Positions 25,793 to 39,528 of a stretch of 64,000 nucleotides of DNA are shown here, one piece after another. How positions within the stretch are numbered: position 1 is the first letter of the stretch; each line of letters opens with the position of its first letter. Under the pieces are notes generated by a model that was given only the letters and a program-made list of their open reading frames with translations, did no database searches and was not told the origin of the DNA. Position numbers and translations under genes: made by a program. The stretch is from Amaranthus tricolor. Its lineage: Eukaryota > Streptophyta > Magnoliopsida > Caryophyllales > Amaranthaceae. The stretch covers positions 15,002,858 through 15,066,857 of the forward strand of contig NC_080055.1 in assembly GCF_026212465.1 (NCBI RefSeq). Reading direction: 5' to 3'.

Positions 25793-28700
25793 TCAAAAAG
25801 AGGCGCTCCACAATGCATTCTCTCCTTCACCACACCGTCGATGGATCTTCTTCATCCTTTCAACTGATTTGCAAATTCCGCTGCATGTCCAGTCGAATGA
25901 TGCAACACACACGTTTCCTGCCTGAGCCTTCCACTCACAGTCTGATGTAAAATTTCAACATCAGTATGAGACTTAATTCATTACAGACATGCCAGAGTTC
26001 TAAACATTCATAAAGCATTTGTTTGGACCTTTACTGGGCAAAGGGGAGGGCAGCAGGATTTCAAAAGCTCAGAATGAATGAATATGGCTAGGCTCATAGA
26101 AGATAATGTTGAACATGGCCAAAAACAAACCCTTAAGCACGACAAAGAATATATTCCCAACTCGTCCACAAATGGGTAATTTAGGTATGGAATTGATAGA
26201 AAAATATTTACTACTCTTGAATTTGAAGCTAACCTAACATGACATGTTTGCTTGTTTGAGATTTATATTGTGTGACATCAGATATTCATCGCTTTCTTAA
26301 TCTTTGCATCATGACACACCGGTGTATATAAGGATTAATGGACGAGATATGTTAGCAAACTGCCATCATTTCCGGTTAGCATAAGCTCACCAATTCACCA
26401 TAGAAGTCAGATGATCTAAGAAACATAACCTTCTTCTGAGTTTGGCCAAATTGAACTCTGAGTCTGTAACTGTTTTCGCACATTCATGAATATACACTTT
26501 GTTATCTCAACGCTCCCCCCTTTTTATCTAATCATTAAAGGCCTTAGATGCATCAACCCTTGATGATTGATGCATCCGAAGATTTATAGTCATGTGGTTT
26601 CAGATTATAATGGACTATAGTAAGTTGGCTCGCTAGGTCATGTGAAGATGGTTCCTATTATGGGTCAATCAGAAACCAACTCTTTGTTTTAACAAGTATA
26701 AGGTGACGTATAATTCCCCTTCTAAGTAGAAGTTTAGGTGGAAACCACTAAATGGCATTGAGGTAATTGAATATTGGTGTTGTTTCTTGAGGATCTTAGG
26801 TCAATTCTCCATATTATAGAACTTTGAGTTCTCCCCCAGAGTGATAGGATGGATGAAATTACCAGGTGGAGTGCCACAACACAATCGGCGGTCATCTATG
26901 TGCTCCACATCCAAACCAATAAACCAAGAACCCAAAGAGACATCTTCATTAGCATACTTATGTAGCACATGCCTGAAAATTTAAAAGCGACAAACATAAG
27001 ATATGATACAGCGTTCAGAATAGCTGATAACGGTTATCATTACATAAAAGATGGATTCAGCACTCACTGATTAATAGATATGTAAGTAGCTAAATCTTTT
27101 GAAATGGCATACAGCTGCCCTGTAGCATGCCGGAAATATTTGTTTCCATCATCTCCGAACTTCCAATGTTCTGGCTCATGGTATCTTACTCCCCTGTTCA
27201 TAAATGAAAAAACATCAGTAAATGCATAGTTTTGGTTCATGTAGTTAGCTGATAGTCTAAAATTTATTTCTACATACTTTTGAGCAAGGACCGGACCAGA
27301 TTTCATGCATCCTATGTACACCCGAGGCTTTGAACGATGGCGAATCAAGGTTGTTCCAAGTGTCGCTGCAACAAACCACACAAAGATATGTTCAATAAGT
27401 TAAGCGACCAAGTATTACATGACATAATGATAAGTTTTTCATCATTAATTAAAGCAGAACATTAGAAAAATCAAACTTTAGAGAGGCTGTATAACACTTT
27501 GTACATGGGGGATAGTGAAAAAATCCAAGGCCAAGTTAAGGGTTTTACCTATATTTACATGGACATCATCGTCAACCTTGACGTAGAACTCAGCATCCCA
27601 CAAAGCAACAGCTGTGGCAAAATATATTTTTGTCTTTGCAGACAATTCCAGATATCCCTCAACATGTTCCTGCTCGATAGCATTCATGTGGGAAACCCAG
27701 TAAGCTGCTTCAGTAAGATGGAAAAATTTCTAGTTTTTGGAACAATATTGCAGCAGTGGCTTATCTACTTGACATAAGTTAACTCACCAGCCTTAAAAAG
27801 TCTCCATGTTTTTGATCCTCCGCCTCAATAGCTTTATCTAGGATACCACCTGCTGTTGCACTAGGAAACACAACAAAAATAAGGAACTAGGTTGAGTGTT
27901 TTTTAGAGTTAACTAGCTAACAGACTAAAATCATATGCTCCAGAACACTTGAAGGTATGTTTAAGGTGGCAATAAAAAACGTAAAAGTAAAATCCACAAG
28001 CATTTTTTCCATTTCCAAATTGAAATACAATATGCAACATTTTTTAGCACCTATCAAGTAGTTTAACATTTACAAATAGAAATCCAATCATGGGTACTGG
28101 TTGAAAACTTTCTCTTCCACCCTTGTGATGGAAATTTGATTCTCACCACTTGTAAAGGGACTGAGGAGTATGAGATTTAAGGTTTTAACAAGGATGTCCA
28201 AGCCCAAAATGAGGGTGTAATATTGGAGTCTAGCTTTCATCCCTCTTAAAAAGAAGCTTAGAGCAATAGATAGGATTTGTAGGAATGTTTAGCAAACAGG
28301 TTAAATTGGGGCTTGAACCCTAATTTGATGAGGTTTTCAAGCTTGAAATGTCCTCTGTGGATGATGATAGGCTTTTTCTCTGGTTTTATGTATGCTTTTA
28401 CTTTCATGATATCCATATTCTATTATTATTTATCCAAAACAAAGGCCAAATGGGAATATTGGCAAGCCTCTAGAGTGCAAACAAAAAAAAAGTGATTTGA
28501 TATCTGCGGTAACCAGCTAAAAGCTCAGCTTCCTTGGATTCTCATCACAACTATTCATTGGGGCTGCATTTTCTACTGTAAGTCTGTAACTATATACTTC
28601 TAGTTCTTATTATAAAAATATAGCAATACTCCAATTGGTGAATTCATGACTCGTGCGGCCTGTTTAGTTGTTGGGACTAAATAATGGTAATAGGAATAAT

Positions 28701-31521
28701 TTGTTACTTAAATTTTCATAAAATGTGTAAAATGTCACTACCGAATATCACCTCTCTATTTGATAATGTATTGGAATGAATCTTATGAAGAAAATTGAGA
28801 TGATTGAAGTAAAACAATTATAATCATTTAACTTACCAATGGATTTTCTTATCAAAATAACTAATTTTCCATTAATATTCCCACTATTTAATACCGATAA
28901 AAATGGGCTGTTAAAGTATTTGTGTTGAGTAATGTTCAGCTCTTTATGAAGAGCTTCACAGAGTTAGTTTTCTACCAAAAACCTTTTTGATAATTGATTT
29001 ATGTCCTATTCCTATATGATTTACCATGAAGAAAAAAACATTGTGTTCAATGATAGTATATTGATACAAGAAAAAACCATTGCATTCCAGAGTGTGCTCT
29101 CCTGTTCGTCTACCAATTAGTCATTCAAATCTATACTAATATAGCCAGGATCAGACCGTGTAGTTTTTTCAGAGTTGAGTGTATTCAGTTCCAGTGGCCT
29201 ATCTGCTGAAAGTAAACACATTTACGCAGATGACTTTTCCGCAGTCAAATGAAAATGGAACGAAGGCATGTCAATGAAAGAAAATGCATGTTGATGAACA
29301 CGTAATATAAGGAGAAAAAAACAAAAGCAACAAACATGGAATGTTAACAAATATCTACCTGTGACCTATGACAAATCGCATTATGATGCCCTTCTCTTCT
29401 AATATTCTTCTTTTTTCTCCTATATAGCGTTGACAAAGAGAAAATTGCATCAAGAACAAGCGCCATTCAATTTTTTTTATTTAAACCAACATCGATGAAT
29501 TTACAAACCTTGAGGCATCCAAGTTGCACGGACCGAATCTCTTCGTTTTCTACTGCTGAAAGCAGTGTTAATGCCAACTACCATCAGATATTTCCTTTTG
29601 CTACCAGGTTCTGACACAGGGGATCCTTCCATCATAGATTCCTGTGTAGCCCTTGCAGCAGCTAACTCCATTTCAAGGTTTGATATAGTCTTATCTAGAG
29701 TTCTGTACAAAGATACACCGCAAATTTAATAGCATTAACAACTTACTAACTCAAGCAAATTTCATTTAGTCGCCACAAGACAGGAAATTAGCGTACTGTA
29801 CAGCATGACGTGTCTTTGAAACTTCACCAATTAGACTTTTAGAATCATTTTCCCCATCCTTCTGCAAAAAAGAGGATTCATACAGATCAAAAAGAAGCAG
29901 CTACAATTCTAACTTCCATTTAATAAAAACTGCATAGTAGTATAATAACTTTTCAAGGATAAAGAAACTGACCTTTCTCGGACCACAGTCCCCCTTAATT
30001 AAATTCTGTCGTCCGTCCTCCATTGTAGCTCGTCGGAATACACCCTGCTCTTCTGGTACTGCTGACATTCTATGACAGAAAAACATCATTCAGAAAAATA
30101 TTCAGCACTATATATACCTATCATTTCAGTGTTTAGCACTAGGCATGAAGTTGTCTAAAAGAAATGGAAAAGAAACCAGCATACCATATAGAATAGGTGT
30201 ATAAGTTCAGAAGATTTTAATGTAACAAGTAAGAGATCCATAAGCAAGTTGGGAGATTGAAAATATTTTTGAGCATGACATCAATACTTTATAATAGTTG
30301 AAAACAACATTCCATTTCCCCAAAGCTATTGAATGGCTCCCACTTAGAGGGGTTTGCGTGGTCAGATGTACCCAAACTTGCCCTTTTTAGATCACGAAGA
30401 GGATGTTTTTGATTGATCATTTACAACAAATGAAACCTATCCTCATCTTGTTAAATTCAAATTAAATTACATAGCAAATACCCAAGTTTTCTATGTAGGA
30501 GAAGGTGAGCAAAATGGTTGACTGAAAACCAACTAGTCATTGCAAACACCCGAAAGTAAGTGCAATTTGGATATGTGATCCATTAATTGCTTGAAAAGTA
30601 AAGTAAAAGGATTTTGATCCCTAAAACATGAATAGGGATAGTAGGCATCGACTCAATTGCAAAACAACACACAAAATACAGTCAACTTACAGATAAAGTA
30701 GTATCCATACACTTTTGCTTTCTTCATAATTTGATTGTTTAAAGCAAATTCAAGATCTTATAAGTCATTATCCTCAAAAAGACAAAAGTTATGATATGTA
30801 GTTATACAATCATCAAGCACAAATCATACCATAATCAAACCATTCCTGATTCCACCAAACATAAAGAAAACATTAACTATGTTCACATAGCTCAAAAAAA
30901 GGTATCTAATTGCCTAAATTCCGCGCTATGTTGCTAACACTTTGACAACTTACACATTAACATTTTAGGTGAAAACTCTACCTACTCCACTCCATAAAAA
31001 GAATTAAAAAACTTTTCTGATCCAAGAAAACCAAATTCCGTTAATGTTTTATATTATAAGTTTGGCAATAATAACTCTATCAAAGCAAGAATAATCTATT
31101 TATAGAAGTGACATAGGAAATCACAATTTATGGAAGCTGGTAAAACTTGGAACTATTATGTCATCGAACCGATATGCTATCTACAATCAGTTCTAGTGAT
31201 GCATTTAAAGCTTTGATGACAAAACTTCAGCCAATAATTTCACAGTCTGATCACAAATTCCCAAAAACTATAGAAACCCACATCATAAAAGACATCAATT
31301 TGGTAAATTTCTCACATTGACAAATAAAACACCTAAAGTTTAGACAGTGATCATTAAAGGATAAAAACAAGAATAAGGAAAAAAAAAAACCAATAACAGT
31401 GAAAAAGCAATAACCTGCTAGTGAATATCATGCCTGCACAAAAACACCCAATGCAAAGTAGAAGTGTTAATTTTCTAGAAACTATATTCTTAGGAGCTAA
31501 ATCAAATCCTTTGTTCTTCAT
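25793..31521 (-). CDS. GT31 beta-1,3-galactosyltransferase (hydroxyproline-O/arabinogalactan type), 11 exons
   Basis: This is a Golgi type II membrane glycosyltransferase of family GT31, which in plants adds beta-1,3-galactose, mostly to arabinogalactan protein glycans; the exact acceptor is inferred. Exons, in transcript order: 31521-31415, 30069-29973, 29861-29797, 29702-29509, 29419-29359, 27860-27788, 27669-27549, 27365-27278, 27193-27068, 26972-26863, 25941-25793. All have GT/AG borders and sum to 1191 nt (396 aa) with no stop. Residues 16-36 form the signal anchor ([16 protein letters not shown]). A DUF4094-type stem follows ([35 protein letters not shown]). The catalytic domain starts at [20 protein letters not shown]; the DxD motif is in [39 protein letters not shown] and [20 protein letters not shown] follow. 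It ends [16 protein letters not shown]. An in-frame ATG at 31632 would add 37 residues; I chose 31521 because homologues begin near MKN. Confidence 0.92.
28657..28912. mobile_element. Possible MITE in galactosyltransferase intron 5
   Basis: GGCCTGTTTAGTTGTTGGGA...TAAATAATGG at the left loosely pairs with the complement of the right end CCACTATTTAATACCGATAA...ATGGGCTG. This resembles Tourist/PIF-type ends. Similarity is only moderate and I found no clear target duplication. Confidence 0.35.
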
Positions 31522-32512
31522 ATTTGAAAATCTTTTCTGGGTTGTTGTTTTTCCACTTCCGTGCTTATCTTTGACTACCCAGAAATCAAAATCCAATAAA
31601 AATTCCGAAATTCTAAGAAGAACCCATTCCAATACAAGACTGTTTAAGGGTAAAAAAATGAAACTTTATGAATAGCAACAAAGTTTTTGAATCCCAAAAT
31701 CCAATCTTGAATAAAATAAAAGAGCAAGACCTGAAATTAAAATGAAGGATTCTTTACTGAAAATGTCGGTGTTATTGGGCAGAGAAGAGAAAAGATGAAA
31801 CGATAGAAAGTGTAAAGAAAGAATATAATAGAAATGGGGACAAATGCGTTGGGGAAGTCACTTTCTACTCGAAGCTCAGGAAGAACCGTCTTTAGGAGAC
31901 GACCCACCACACTTTGAAACTGTTTCTTCGAGTATTTTTTAAATCAATGCTAAATCAAAATACTTAAGGGGAAATTCGGTGGAGCAAGATCTATTTAAAA
32001 TGGGTATTATTAAAAATAGTCACTTTTTTTTTTATTGTGTCTCACATTTTATATAATTAATTAGTATAAAAATTAATGTAATATACAAAGTTGTTAATAT
32101 AAATGTATTTATAATAGAAATGCAACTATATGTTATTATTAAAATTATAATATTTTTATAAAATAGATAGAGGGTTTTAAAATATATATACTGATTTTAA
32201 TGAAAGAAATTAAGTTGTTAATATAAGTATTACTTTTTAAGGTAAATTTGAGTAATTTTCCGACAATTTATCATAATAATTCTTTGTTATTCTCAAAATA
32301 AATTTTGATTGTAATGTCTTTTGTTTGTTGATGAAATATTTTAGAACTTAAAATTATCATAAAAAACTTTATTAATTAGAAAATATTTCAACATTGAAAA
32401 CAAATTATATTCTAAGAAACTTTAATCAAAAATCTTATATATAACTTTTAAATTCAAAAATATAATATTCCAAAAAATTTAATAGAACATATCTTATTGC
32501 GATATACTATTC
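31522..32512. other. 5' flank of the galactosyltransferase gene, then AT-rich DNA
   Basis: The segment 31522-31900 is the probable leader/promoter region of the minus-strand gene. From 31930 on the DNA is strongly AT-rich with no gene or recognisable element. Confidence 0.45.
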
Positions 32513-32532
32513 ATATATATATATATATATAT
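32513..32532. repeat. Short (AT)n microsatellite
   Basis: Ten AT dinucleotides. Confidence 0.9.
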
Positions 32533-32764
32533 CAAGGAATGAGTTGAGGTTAAATTTGGTAAGAATTATTTTATATGGCAAATCAGTATGAGAATGCCAC
32601 GTGAAAATTTTCAATTCTTTTAATTAATAGTATGATAATTGTATAATTTTCAAGTTTGCCCTCAATGACTTTTTATAACTTTATCTCTCTAATATCACTC
32701 TAAATACACTCACCTTACTAAAATTCAATATCAAAACACTATGAAAAATGAAGATGATCACCAA

Positions 32765-33052
32765 AATGTTTACGGCATTATAACCTAGACTTCAAGATCT
32801 TTCCAATAATATATTATATACCTAATTCCGATAACTGAGCGAGAAAGGACAGTCGTTTAAAGTTTGCTTGAGCTGAAATTTTGATACATATTCAATCTTT
32901 TGGCTATAACTTCTTAAATAAAAATTTTATTAATGTAACATTTGCGGCATTAAAAACTAGACTTCAAGAGCTTTTCAACGATATAATATATGCCCAATTC
33001 TGATAATCGAGCGAGAAATAACGACTGTTTAAAGTTTGCATTGATTTTTAGT
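32765..33052 (+). repeat. Two diverged direct repeats of ~110 bp, ~172 bp apart
   Basis: Copy 1 (32770-32875) and copy 2 (32945-33050) share GGCATTA-AACTAGACTTCAAGA, CAA(T/C)TC(C/T)GATAA, GAGCGAGAAA and GTTTAAAGTTTGC. Between them lies TTTTGGCTATAACTTC. No coding. Confidence 0.7.
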
Positions 33053-33437
33053 ACATTCAGTCGCGTAAAACACGCAGTTGGACTGCAGTATAGTCATGTA
33101 AAACGCACTACCAAGCCGCGATGGAGTCTTTGCTTATTTAATTATTAACTTAAAAATACAATCCATAAACCATAAAAAGGCAACGGAGAAATAGCACTCT
33201 CTGTCTCTCTCGATTTGTATTACATTCATTTTAGTATGTTTTAATAATTTTACACCTTGTTCTTATTGGCTACGGTTTCACTGTCCATCCTATAATCTAA
33301 TTCGTAAATTATTCTCTTTTTATCTTTAACTATTCATGAATTTTGTATCAAACATAATTTATAGTTGAGAGTATAAGCTTATTTTTAATATAAAAAGATT
33401 AATTTTGTATAGTAAATACAAATAGTGCTTCAAATAG

Positions 33438-33440
<3 letters not shown>

Positions 33441-33492
<52 letters not shown>
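33441..33492. repeat. (TA)n microsatellite, ~50 bp
   Basis: Uninterrupted TA repeats. Confidence 0.95.
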
Positions 33493-33494
<2 letters not shown>

Positions 33495-34430
33495 TTAACA
33501 TAAAAAAGTGAAAAAATAATCATATTTATAGTTTATATTAAGTATTTGCTTACTATAGTGTACGTATATTTATATTATTCACTTGTTTATCTTACACTTA
33601 TTACTTTAAACCTAATAATGTATTGAAAATGCAATTCAAAATATAATTTACATAAAAAAATAACGCAAGAGAAATTTTTAGTATCATAGTCGTGATGAAA
33701 GTTCCTTGTAAAAACAATTTTAAAACATTCTGATAATTAATTGCATAAAAATCAATATGCTATCATCAAAAATCAGAAAACACGCATACATATGATAATA
33801 GGTGTAGCATTAGCCAATCGTAACTCTTTAGTTGGTAAGAATTATATTCATTAAAAGTAGCATCTCAAATGAATTTAAAATCTCATATAAATGTAAGCCA
33901 AACTTTTATTTTACATATACCTCTTTTTCATTAATATTTTTAGATTTTTCTAAATTTTTTTTAAAAGTTTTATATTAAAATGTGTACACAAACAATCTAT
34001 TATTGCTTTAAAGTTTATAATAAAGAATTCTATTAATTATAATTTCATTTTGACTTTTACTATTTACATTGTTTACTTTTCTGATAAAATTTTTTCTTAG
34101 AAAATATTGGGGAGCTGTTGTTTATTTTTGTACGTTATTTAATTGAAAGAAATTTAATTGTTTTATATCAAAGAATTAATCAATGCAGTAGAAAATATAA
34201 TAAAATAAAATATCATGTAATAGAATAAAATAAACTTTGCCTTATTAGTTGGGCAAATTGTCAAAAATAAATCAATCTTTCCTTGATCCGCTGAAAATAA
34301 ATTCATCTATTAATTATTTTTTATTATACCCACCTATTCAATATAATACTGATAATAAACTCTACTATTGTTTATTCCTAATTGCTGATAATTTTCTCTA
34401 TTTAGTTCAATAGATGTAGCAATTAATCAA
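33493..34430. other. AT-rich noncoding DNA
   Basis: No gene or clear element. Short words shared with the satellite region (GGTAAGAATTAT..., CATGTAATAGAATAAAATAAAC) suggest further decayed units at 33825-33900 and 34200-34260. Confidence 0.4.
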
Positions 34431-34441
34431 TTAAAAATTTT

Positions 34442-34671
34442 GTGAGAGACGGTTTCTTTGACAGACCATCTCTAATTGAGTCGGCCCATTATATATTTTT
34501 TAAAATATTGCAAGTATGCATTAAAAATTATATAAGTAGGCATTTAAGATAATGTGAGTAGTCATTAAGGATACGGTAAGTAGGCATTAAGGATAATGTA
34601 AATAGGCATTAAATTTTAATGGGCTGGGCTTGAGAGATGTTTCTCAAAGAAATGGTCCCTCAAGAGACTAG
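34442..34671. mobile_element. ~230-bp deletion derivative/MITE of the 1.6-10 kb MULE family
   Basis: Left end GAGAGACGGTTTCTTTGACA...GTCGGCCCA and the complemented right end GAGGGACCATTTCTTTGAGA...GCCCAGCCCA form ~45-bp inverted repeats. They match the left terminus at 1590-1630. The 120-bp interior has four copies of the same GTAGGCATTAAGGATAATGT-type repeat that fills the introns of that MULE. I found no convincing target duplication. Confidence 0.65.
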
Positions 34672-34672
34672 C

Positions 34673-35396
34673 TATTAATCAATTTGGTTATTCCATGTGG
34701 CAAATCTCTGTGAGGATACCGCATGAAAATTGCAAGTCCGTAATTTTATGATATAAGGTCATGCAATAGAGTAAAATCAACTTTACCTTATTTAGTTATA
34801 TAAATATAGCAATTAATTAATAATATTATTTCTTGTTTCAAATTTTATCGAGGATGCCTCATGGAATTTTCTAGTTCTTTTATTAATATATAATTGCTAA
34901 CAATTTTCTCTATTTAGTTCAATAAATGTAGAGATTAAAATCAATTGGATTATTCCATGTGGCAAATCTTTGGAGAATACTGCATGAATTAATTAATTTT
35001 ATTATTCCATGAGGCAAATTTTTGGAAGGATGCCACATGGAATTTCCTAGTTCTTTTAGTTAATAATGTATGATTACCGACAAGCTTTTTCTATTTAGTT
35101 CAATAAATGTAGCGATTAATCAATTTAGCTATTTCATGTGGCAAATCTTTATGAGGATTTTGCTTGAAATTTTCAAGTCCTTGTCATTCAATAGAATAAA
35201 ACTAACTTTACTTTATTTAGTTAAATAAATATAGCTATTAATTAATTTGATTATTACTCGTGGCAAATTTTTGTGAGAATGCCACGTAGAATTTTACTTC
35301 TTTTAGTTTATAGTATTGGTTATTCATGCGGCAAATCTTTGTGAGGATATTGCATGAAATTTTTAAGTCCTTTTAATTGTCATGCAATAGTATAAA
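34673..35396 (+). repeat. Degenerate ~125-bp satellite-like array
   Basis: Repeated unit: CATGTGGCAAATCTTTGTGA, then GGATGCCACATGGAATTT, TTCTTTTAGTTAATA, CTATTTAGTTCAATAAATGT and AGCGATTAATCAATTT. GGCAAAT(C/T) cores occur near 34699, 34962, 35014, 35140, 35262 and 35330, i.e. mostly ~125 bp apart with partial deletions. A related single unit lies at 32560-32650. The array resumes at 39529. Confidence 0.75.
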
Positions 35397-38300
35397 TGAA
35401 ACAGGCGTATTATTAGGAGATTTCATTAGTCGTTTTTAGCGCCTAATTTTTCTTATATATTTGTTCGTTACTAATTATAATTTAATTAGTGATGGTAGTA
35501 ATTTGAAAAATCTCTACGATGATTAGAAACTTGTTAATTCGTAACATGATTATGAATCGTGACAAGTAACGTGAACTTTGGAGGTTAAACTTAAAGTTGA
35601 GCAACTACCCATAACAGTTCGAAAAAAATAAAAATTTTAATTTATTACCCAAGCATATTATGTAACCATGATGGAAGTAAATTAAATATTTCACACATAT
35701 ACAAGTGATTTTTAAACATGAAGTACAAGTTACATAACTTGTTACATGTACAACAATTTTTACCCAAATCTTAAACTATCTTAGATAAACCTTTCTTACA
35801 CCATATTAGACCAAATTGGGACATAAATCACCTCAAACAAGCCCCAAAACAGCAGCCCCTAGCTGTCATACTAGCCCTCTTTTAGCCCCAAAACTCACTT
35901 GCACACTCCACCAAACTCTCTACCCAAAGCCCCTATTGTTCTTACCCAAAAACACCATCATAACAAGCATGCAAACATAATAAATCAATACATATTTGCT
36001 GTCCATATTTTCAGCTCCATCAACCTTCTTTCACTCTTCATTTTACTCCTTATTTCATTCATAAGCAAAGTTGAAGTTCAATCTTACAATTCCTAGCAAA
36101 AACACCTTATTTTCTCATCAAATCTTCTTCAAAAACCCATCTAAAAATTCTGAAAATTTATGTTTATAAACTAAAATCTCCCATAAAAATAATCTTCATC
36201 TTAAGAGCTTTCCATAGACACCAAACTTGAAGAAATCCACCAAGTATAGAGTAAGTTATGTTCATTTCTTTATTCCACTAGTTTTGTTAAAACTTGTTCA
36301 TGTAAAACATTTTTTTTTACATGAATCTTTCTATAAACTAAGATCATTATAAAATGAGTATTTTATCTCTAAACTAAGAAAATCATCACTTATAAATCTA
36401 TAAAAATAGGCCATAATAGAAAGTAAGAAAATGCATTTCCACAAACATATAAATTTTGTTACTTAAAGGATTCAAATAAAATTATGGGACTTAACTAAGT
36501 ATGTTGCTCAACATAATAAGCATACTCCAAATATGTTAATATCATCACAAGTATTAGTCTAACAACTCTAACTAGGAAAAGTTAAGTGCATGTTAGAAAT
36601 CCAAAATTATTATTGATTTTTGGATGAATGCAATATGTTTAGTTGAAGAGTTGGAGTTGAGACTTGAAGGGCAAGGACCCGAAGTTAGAACCACTTCTAA
36701 AAACGCGTAGGAGCTTACGTGGGAGCTTACGGAATAATTATATAGGCTTGGAGTCGAGGTATGTCACATGGGGTGATTTTTAAAGGATTTAAGAACAAGT
36801 TGGGAAAGTTTGTGTATAAACTTTTTTTAAAAAAAAAAAAAAAAAAGATTCCCAAAGAGAAGTTCTTAAATCTTGAAAAATGATGTAAAAATGATAAATT
36901 TGAGTATGGAATAATTTATTACATGTATTATTATTGTGGGCATCATGCATGTTGATTTTATAAATTATTGTATGTTTAAAGGCATGTTTAACACTACTTT
37001 GTGAACATTATTGTGATGGAAATGATTATATGAATTTGAAAATATTTGAAATTCATTTAAAAAGAATTTTTCAGTAGCTATATGTTAAGAAAATTTCTTG
37101 GATACTTTTTGTTGAGATTATTCGTTAAATTGATATTTTAGTGGATTTTAAGGTGTTAAATACTCTTATTATAAAACATGGTATTAGATGAACTCTTCAT
37201 CATAAAAAAATAATTAATAAAAACATATTATAATGTCTCCAACAAGATTTGGCCAGAATATATTTAGTTTGGAATTTTATTATGATTTTTGAATAATCGT
37301 TAAATTGTTTAACGGTAAATTGTAAAATGATAAAATATAAAATAATTACCAAACAAAGACATATAGACTTGAAATTTTTATCACATACTCATATAGACAG
37401 TAGGTAAAATTGGTAAAAGTTTGGGAAGGTTTCGTTTACATTTAAGGACCTTAATAATTTTTACTCGGTTATTAATAATCGGTAAGTTTGAAAACGGTAA
37501 AATATAAAATAAATACTAAATGACATCTTTTGGACATGAAAATTTTATGAGACACTTATATAAACAGTAGATACATGTTCAAAAATTTATATGGATTTTC
37601 GTGACCATATATGGACTTAAATAAATTTTATTCGGTTTATCGGTAAAATAACGATATTAATTATTAAAAATACCCCACATGATTTTTAATGGTTATTTAA
37701 AATTTTATACCCCTTAAAATAGCTTCTGGAATATCATATAATTTTTTTATAATATTTTATTTGGACTCAAATAATTTTAAACATATTTTATCCTATTTAT
37801 CGATAAAATGTCTATACAAAATAATAAAACATCATACATGAATTTTATAAGTTCAAATAGCCTAATAAACATATTATATGACTTCTGGAACTTTGGTATA
37901 ATTTTATATAATAAATTATTAATTATTTACTAATTTATCAAATTAATAGACAATGTTTATTTATTAAAAAGTGTAATATTGTTAATTAAATTTGGGTAAA
38001 AATAGACCTATATAAAAAAATTTATAATTATATTAATAACCTACTGCCTCATAGTATAAATTAAGTTTAAATTAGATGGTTTATAAATTTTACGGATTTA
38101 AGACACCATTTAAATAACGGTAAATACCCAAATTGTCGAAAGTAATTGTAAGATCGTTATAAATTCGCATAACCAATTATAATCTGATGGGACAACCTTA
38201 AATTCATTTTAAATAAGGTATTATAATGACTTGATTAATTTGGGCCTTGTTGGAGAATTAATATTTACTTTGTAAATCAATTATCGATTTTATTACCGGC

Positions 38301-39528
38301 AAAACTATCTCGTATTTAAGAAAATAGTGTTTTATGAAATCTTCTGTTATAATGATTTTATAGGCTTATGAATCATATTCTAGTTGTTTTGAATGAATTT
38401 CAAAACCCTTTAAAGTTATATTTACTTTAAGAAGGATTGAAACGAAACATTTTAGTGGTTTCCTTAAAAAAACATTGTATTGAATTTTAATTACTTTTTG
38501 TTACGATGCATTTCCATACATGATAGTGATGCCCCAATATAATACAAAGGTTATGTTTAATGATATGATTATGCTAAGCATGTTTTACCCATGTGGGAAA
38601 TATTATTATTTGATTTTGCTGAGTCGCAAATAAAGTATGTTTTGCTATGTGCAAATAAAAGATGTTTATCATATTGAAAAAGTTGATACTTTTGACTTTC
38701 AAATGCTATTAAAATTTACAAGATATATATTATGTACAAAAAAATGTTTTAGCCTAAATGGCGGGTACATATGCCACAGCAAATGTTGTGTGCATGATTA
38801 AACGGCTCACCAATGCTGAGCGCGTATTGTTCACAATACCATTGTGTTACACTTGCCGGACATGTCGCGGACGGTAGACCGACTACCAAACGAGTCACAG
38901 GATGACTCACAGAGTACCCATGTAAACTTATGATATGAGTTTGAAATTGATTTGGATCCATTGAGATCTTATGATTTATGATGAAAAATGAGAATTTGAA
39001 ATGACTATAGAGCCATTGAACTGGATTTGAATCATAATATGATTTATCAAATGAAAAAGCATATTTCAAAATGAATTTACTCAAAAAAAAAAAGGGGTTT
39101 CAATAACTTGTTTGACGGACACCAGTGTGATTATACTCAGCCTTTTTGCTGATACTATGCTTTGTATGTTTTTCCAATGGTTTTGTTTTTAGAGTAAAAC
39201 CCTATGGCACCTCGACGGAGAATGAATATGCGAGCGGAAGATGAACCTGAGTTGGAGTATGACTCCCCTTTTGTTTAGATCTCGTTATTTTATTTGAGAG
39301 ACTATTAGTTTAGATTTAGACTAATTTAAGGATGAAATTTGAACTTTAGACTTATTTCAATTTGGTTGTAATTTTCCTATATTTTGGACAGTTAAGACTT
39401 CCGTTATATTGCTTGGATATTGGTTTGACCTTTAAGTAACCCCTTAATTGTGTTGGCAAAAGTAAGCTTCCGCTTGATTAATACTAAATTTCAGTTAGTG
39501 TTTGCCTTCATAATTCAAGGCGGTTACA
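35397..39528 (-). mobile_element. Solo LTR (4.13 kb) with 5-bp TSD ATAAA
   Basis: It starts TGAAACAGGCG and ends GGCGGTTACA (TG...CA) and is bounded by ATAAA at 35392-35396 and 39529-39533. Deleting it rejoins the satellite as CAATAGT-ATAAA-ACCAACTTTACC, matching the neighbouring unit CAATAGAATAAAACTAACTTTAC; this independently confirms the boundary. There is no internal coding or PBS/PPT pair, so it is a solo LTR of a long-LTR retrotransposon. Bases 36800-37440 are the reverse complement of 63380-64000 at high identity. A poly(A) run sits at 36829-36846. Confidence 0.88.

Noticed and set aside
38749..39084. 111-residue minus-strand frame in the 35.4-39.5 kb solo LTR
   Set aside because: No recognisable domain; it lies wholly within LTR sequence bounded by a target duplication.
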